Shown: piece by piece, positions 16,725-16,983 of the stretch | How the letters are laid out: each line of letters opens with the position of its first letter | How positions within the stretch are numbered: the first letter of the stretch is position 1 | From: Planctomycetota bacterium | Lineage (GTDB): Bacteria; Planctomycetota; Brocadiia; JAJRTI01 | Direction: 5' to 3' | NCBI GenBank assembly: GCA_024278415.1 | Contig: JAJRTI010000035.1 | Coordinates: 1 to 16,983, forward strand | Length of the DNA stretch: 16,983 nucleotides | Notes under the pieces: generated by a model | What the model was told of the DNA's origin: nothing | Database searches by the model: none | Seen by the model: the letters and a program-made list of their open reading frames with translations, nothing else | Position numbers and translations under genes: made by a program

Positions 16725-16913
16725 GTTCCGTTGCGAAGACCGGAGGTGGTCGCAAGCACGGATGTCCCCGCAGTGGCTTACCTGTCGGGCGCCGCGAACA
16801 AGAAAGCAAGATGTTGCCCGCCCCCGGAGCACATCCCGAGGTCTCAGCGATTTTCTCAGGGCTGTTGATTTGACTCGGCAGCTTGGAGACGCCTCGTGCG
16901 AGGGCCTGCGTTG

Positions 16914-16983
16914 CTATTTGAAGCGGAAGTCCAGTTTGAGATTGTACAGCCACGGGATACGAGGATCGATGCCCTCGCGAGAC
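16914..16983 (-). CDS. C-terminal 22 residues of an unidentified protein, beta-barrel-like end (cut by window edge)
   Basis: Reading leftward from the edge, the frame gives SREGIDPRIPWLYNLKLDFRFK and then TAG (16916-16914). Most codons end in G or C, as in neighbouring genes. The last residues alternate hydrophobic and charged (L-K-L-D-F-R-F-K), as in the final strand of outer-membrane beta-barrels, which commonly ends in Phe. The family cannot be named from 22 residues. An overlapping frame (16639-16953, minus strand) is less protein-like. If real, the gene runs toward the aminopeptidase and supports an organism with an outer membrane. Confidence 0.5.
   Translation of the reverse strand, partial: SREGIDPRIPWLYNLKLDFRFK

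Larger units (their letters stand above)
16358..16913. other. 556-bp stretch without a recognisable gene
   Basis: Open frames on either strand here have no recognisable domain and overlap each other. The stretch starts after the aminopeptidase stop and runs to the end of a minus-strand gene, so it separates two converging genes. It contains a 7-bp inverted repeat (16454-16482), CATCCGTGG twice 20 bp apart (16581 and 16601), a long hairpin (16678-16719) and a three-unit 10-bp repeat. No U-tract terminator was seen. Confidence 0.55.

Noticed and set aside
16526..16953. Possible small genes after the aminopeptidase (16526-16873 plus, 16639-16953 minus)
   Set aside because: Translations consist of repeat-derived and irregular sequence, overlap each other and lack a ribosome site; treated as non-coding.

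Overview
The window is a GC-rich bacterial chromosomal segment of about 17 kb from a diderm lineage. Supporting signs are high G/C at third codon positions, an NtrC-type regulator with a sigma-54-like promoter, a lipoprotein signal, and a C-terminal strand like that of an outer-membrane beta-barrel at the right edge. An H-x10-DG pseudopilin-like domain fused to an FHA domain, and a serine hydrolase fused to NamZ (DUF1343), point to Planctomycetota/PVC or a neighbouring uncultured phylum such as Sumerlaeota or Hydrogenedentes. That placement is inference. I see no insertion sequences, CRISPR arrays, rRNA or tRNA genes. The gene content looks chromosomal and housekeeping-like, with some unusual fusions.

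Layout. (1) Positions 1-2628, minus strand: a two-gene unit with a cytoplasmic AmiE-like/NamZ-like fusion for muropeptide recycling, followed with a 1-nt overlap by bioB, which is cut by the left edge. (2) Positions 2629-3026: a divergent regulatory region with palindromes, a sigma-70-like promoter and a near-consensus sigma-54 promoter. (3) Positions 3027-8174, plus strand: a tight four-gene operon of a degenerate receiver plus Fis-type DNA-binding protein, a rhomboid protease, ClpB and DnaJ. (4) Positions 8184-13035, minus strand, convergent with the chaperone operon: an FHA/transmembrane/pseudopilin-like protein, a coupled formylglycine-generating-enzyme-fold lipoprotein, then a membrane sensor kinase and its NtrC-family sigma-54 activator. 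(5) Positions 13036-13825: a 790-bp non-coding region with two weak DnaA-box-like sites, inverted repeats and a strong sigma-70 promoter. (6) Positions 13826-16357, plus strand: dnaA, starting at TTG, and an M24 aminopeptidase. (7) Positions 16358-16913: non-coding, with inverted and tandem repeats. (8) Positions 16914-16983: the last 22 codons of a minus-strand gene.

Working together. The most suggestive theme is a protein quality-control operon (ClpB, DnaJ, rhomboid) that appears to carry a sigma-54 promoter. It is headed by a Fis-type protein with no AAA+ domain and no intact phosphorylation site, and it sits tail-to-tail with a kinase/sigma-54 activator pair. I propose, as inference, that the activator switches the chaperone operon on from upstream palindromes and that the Fis-only protein competes at those or similar sites. 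A second theme is possible replication control near dnaA: the DnaA-box-reading motif is altered (KHSS in place of DHTT) and the only nearby box-like sites are non-canonical.
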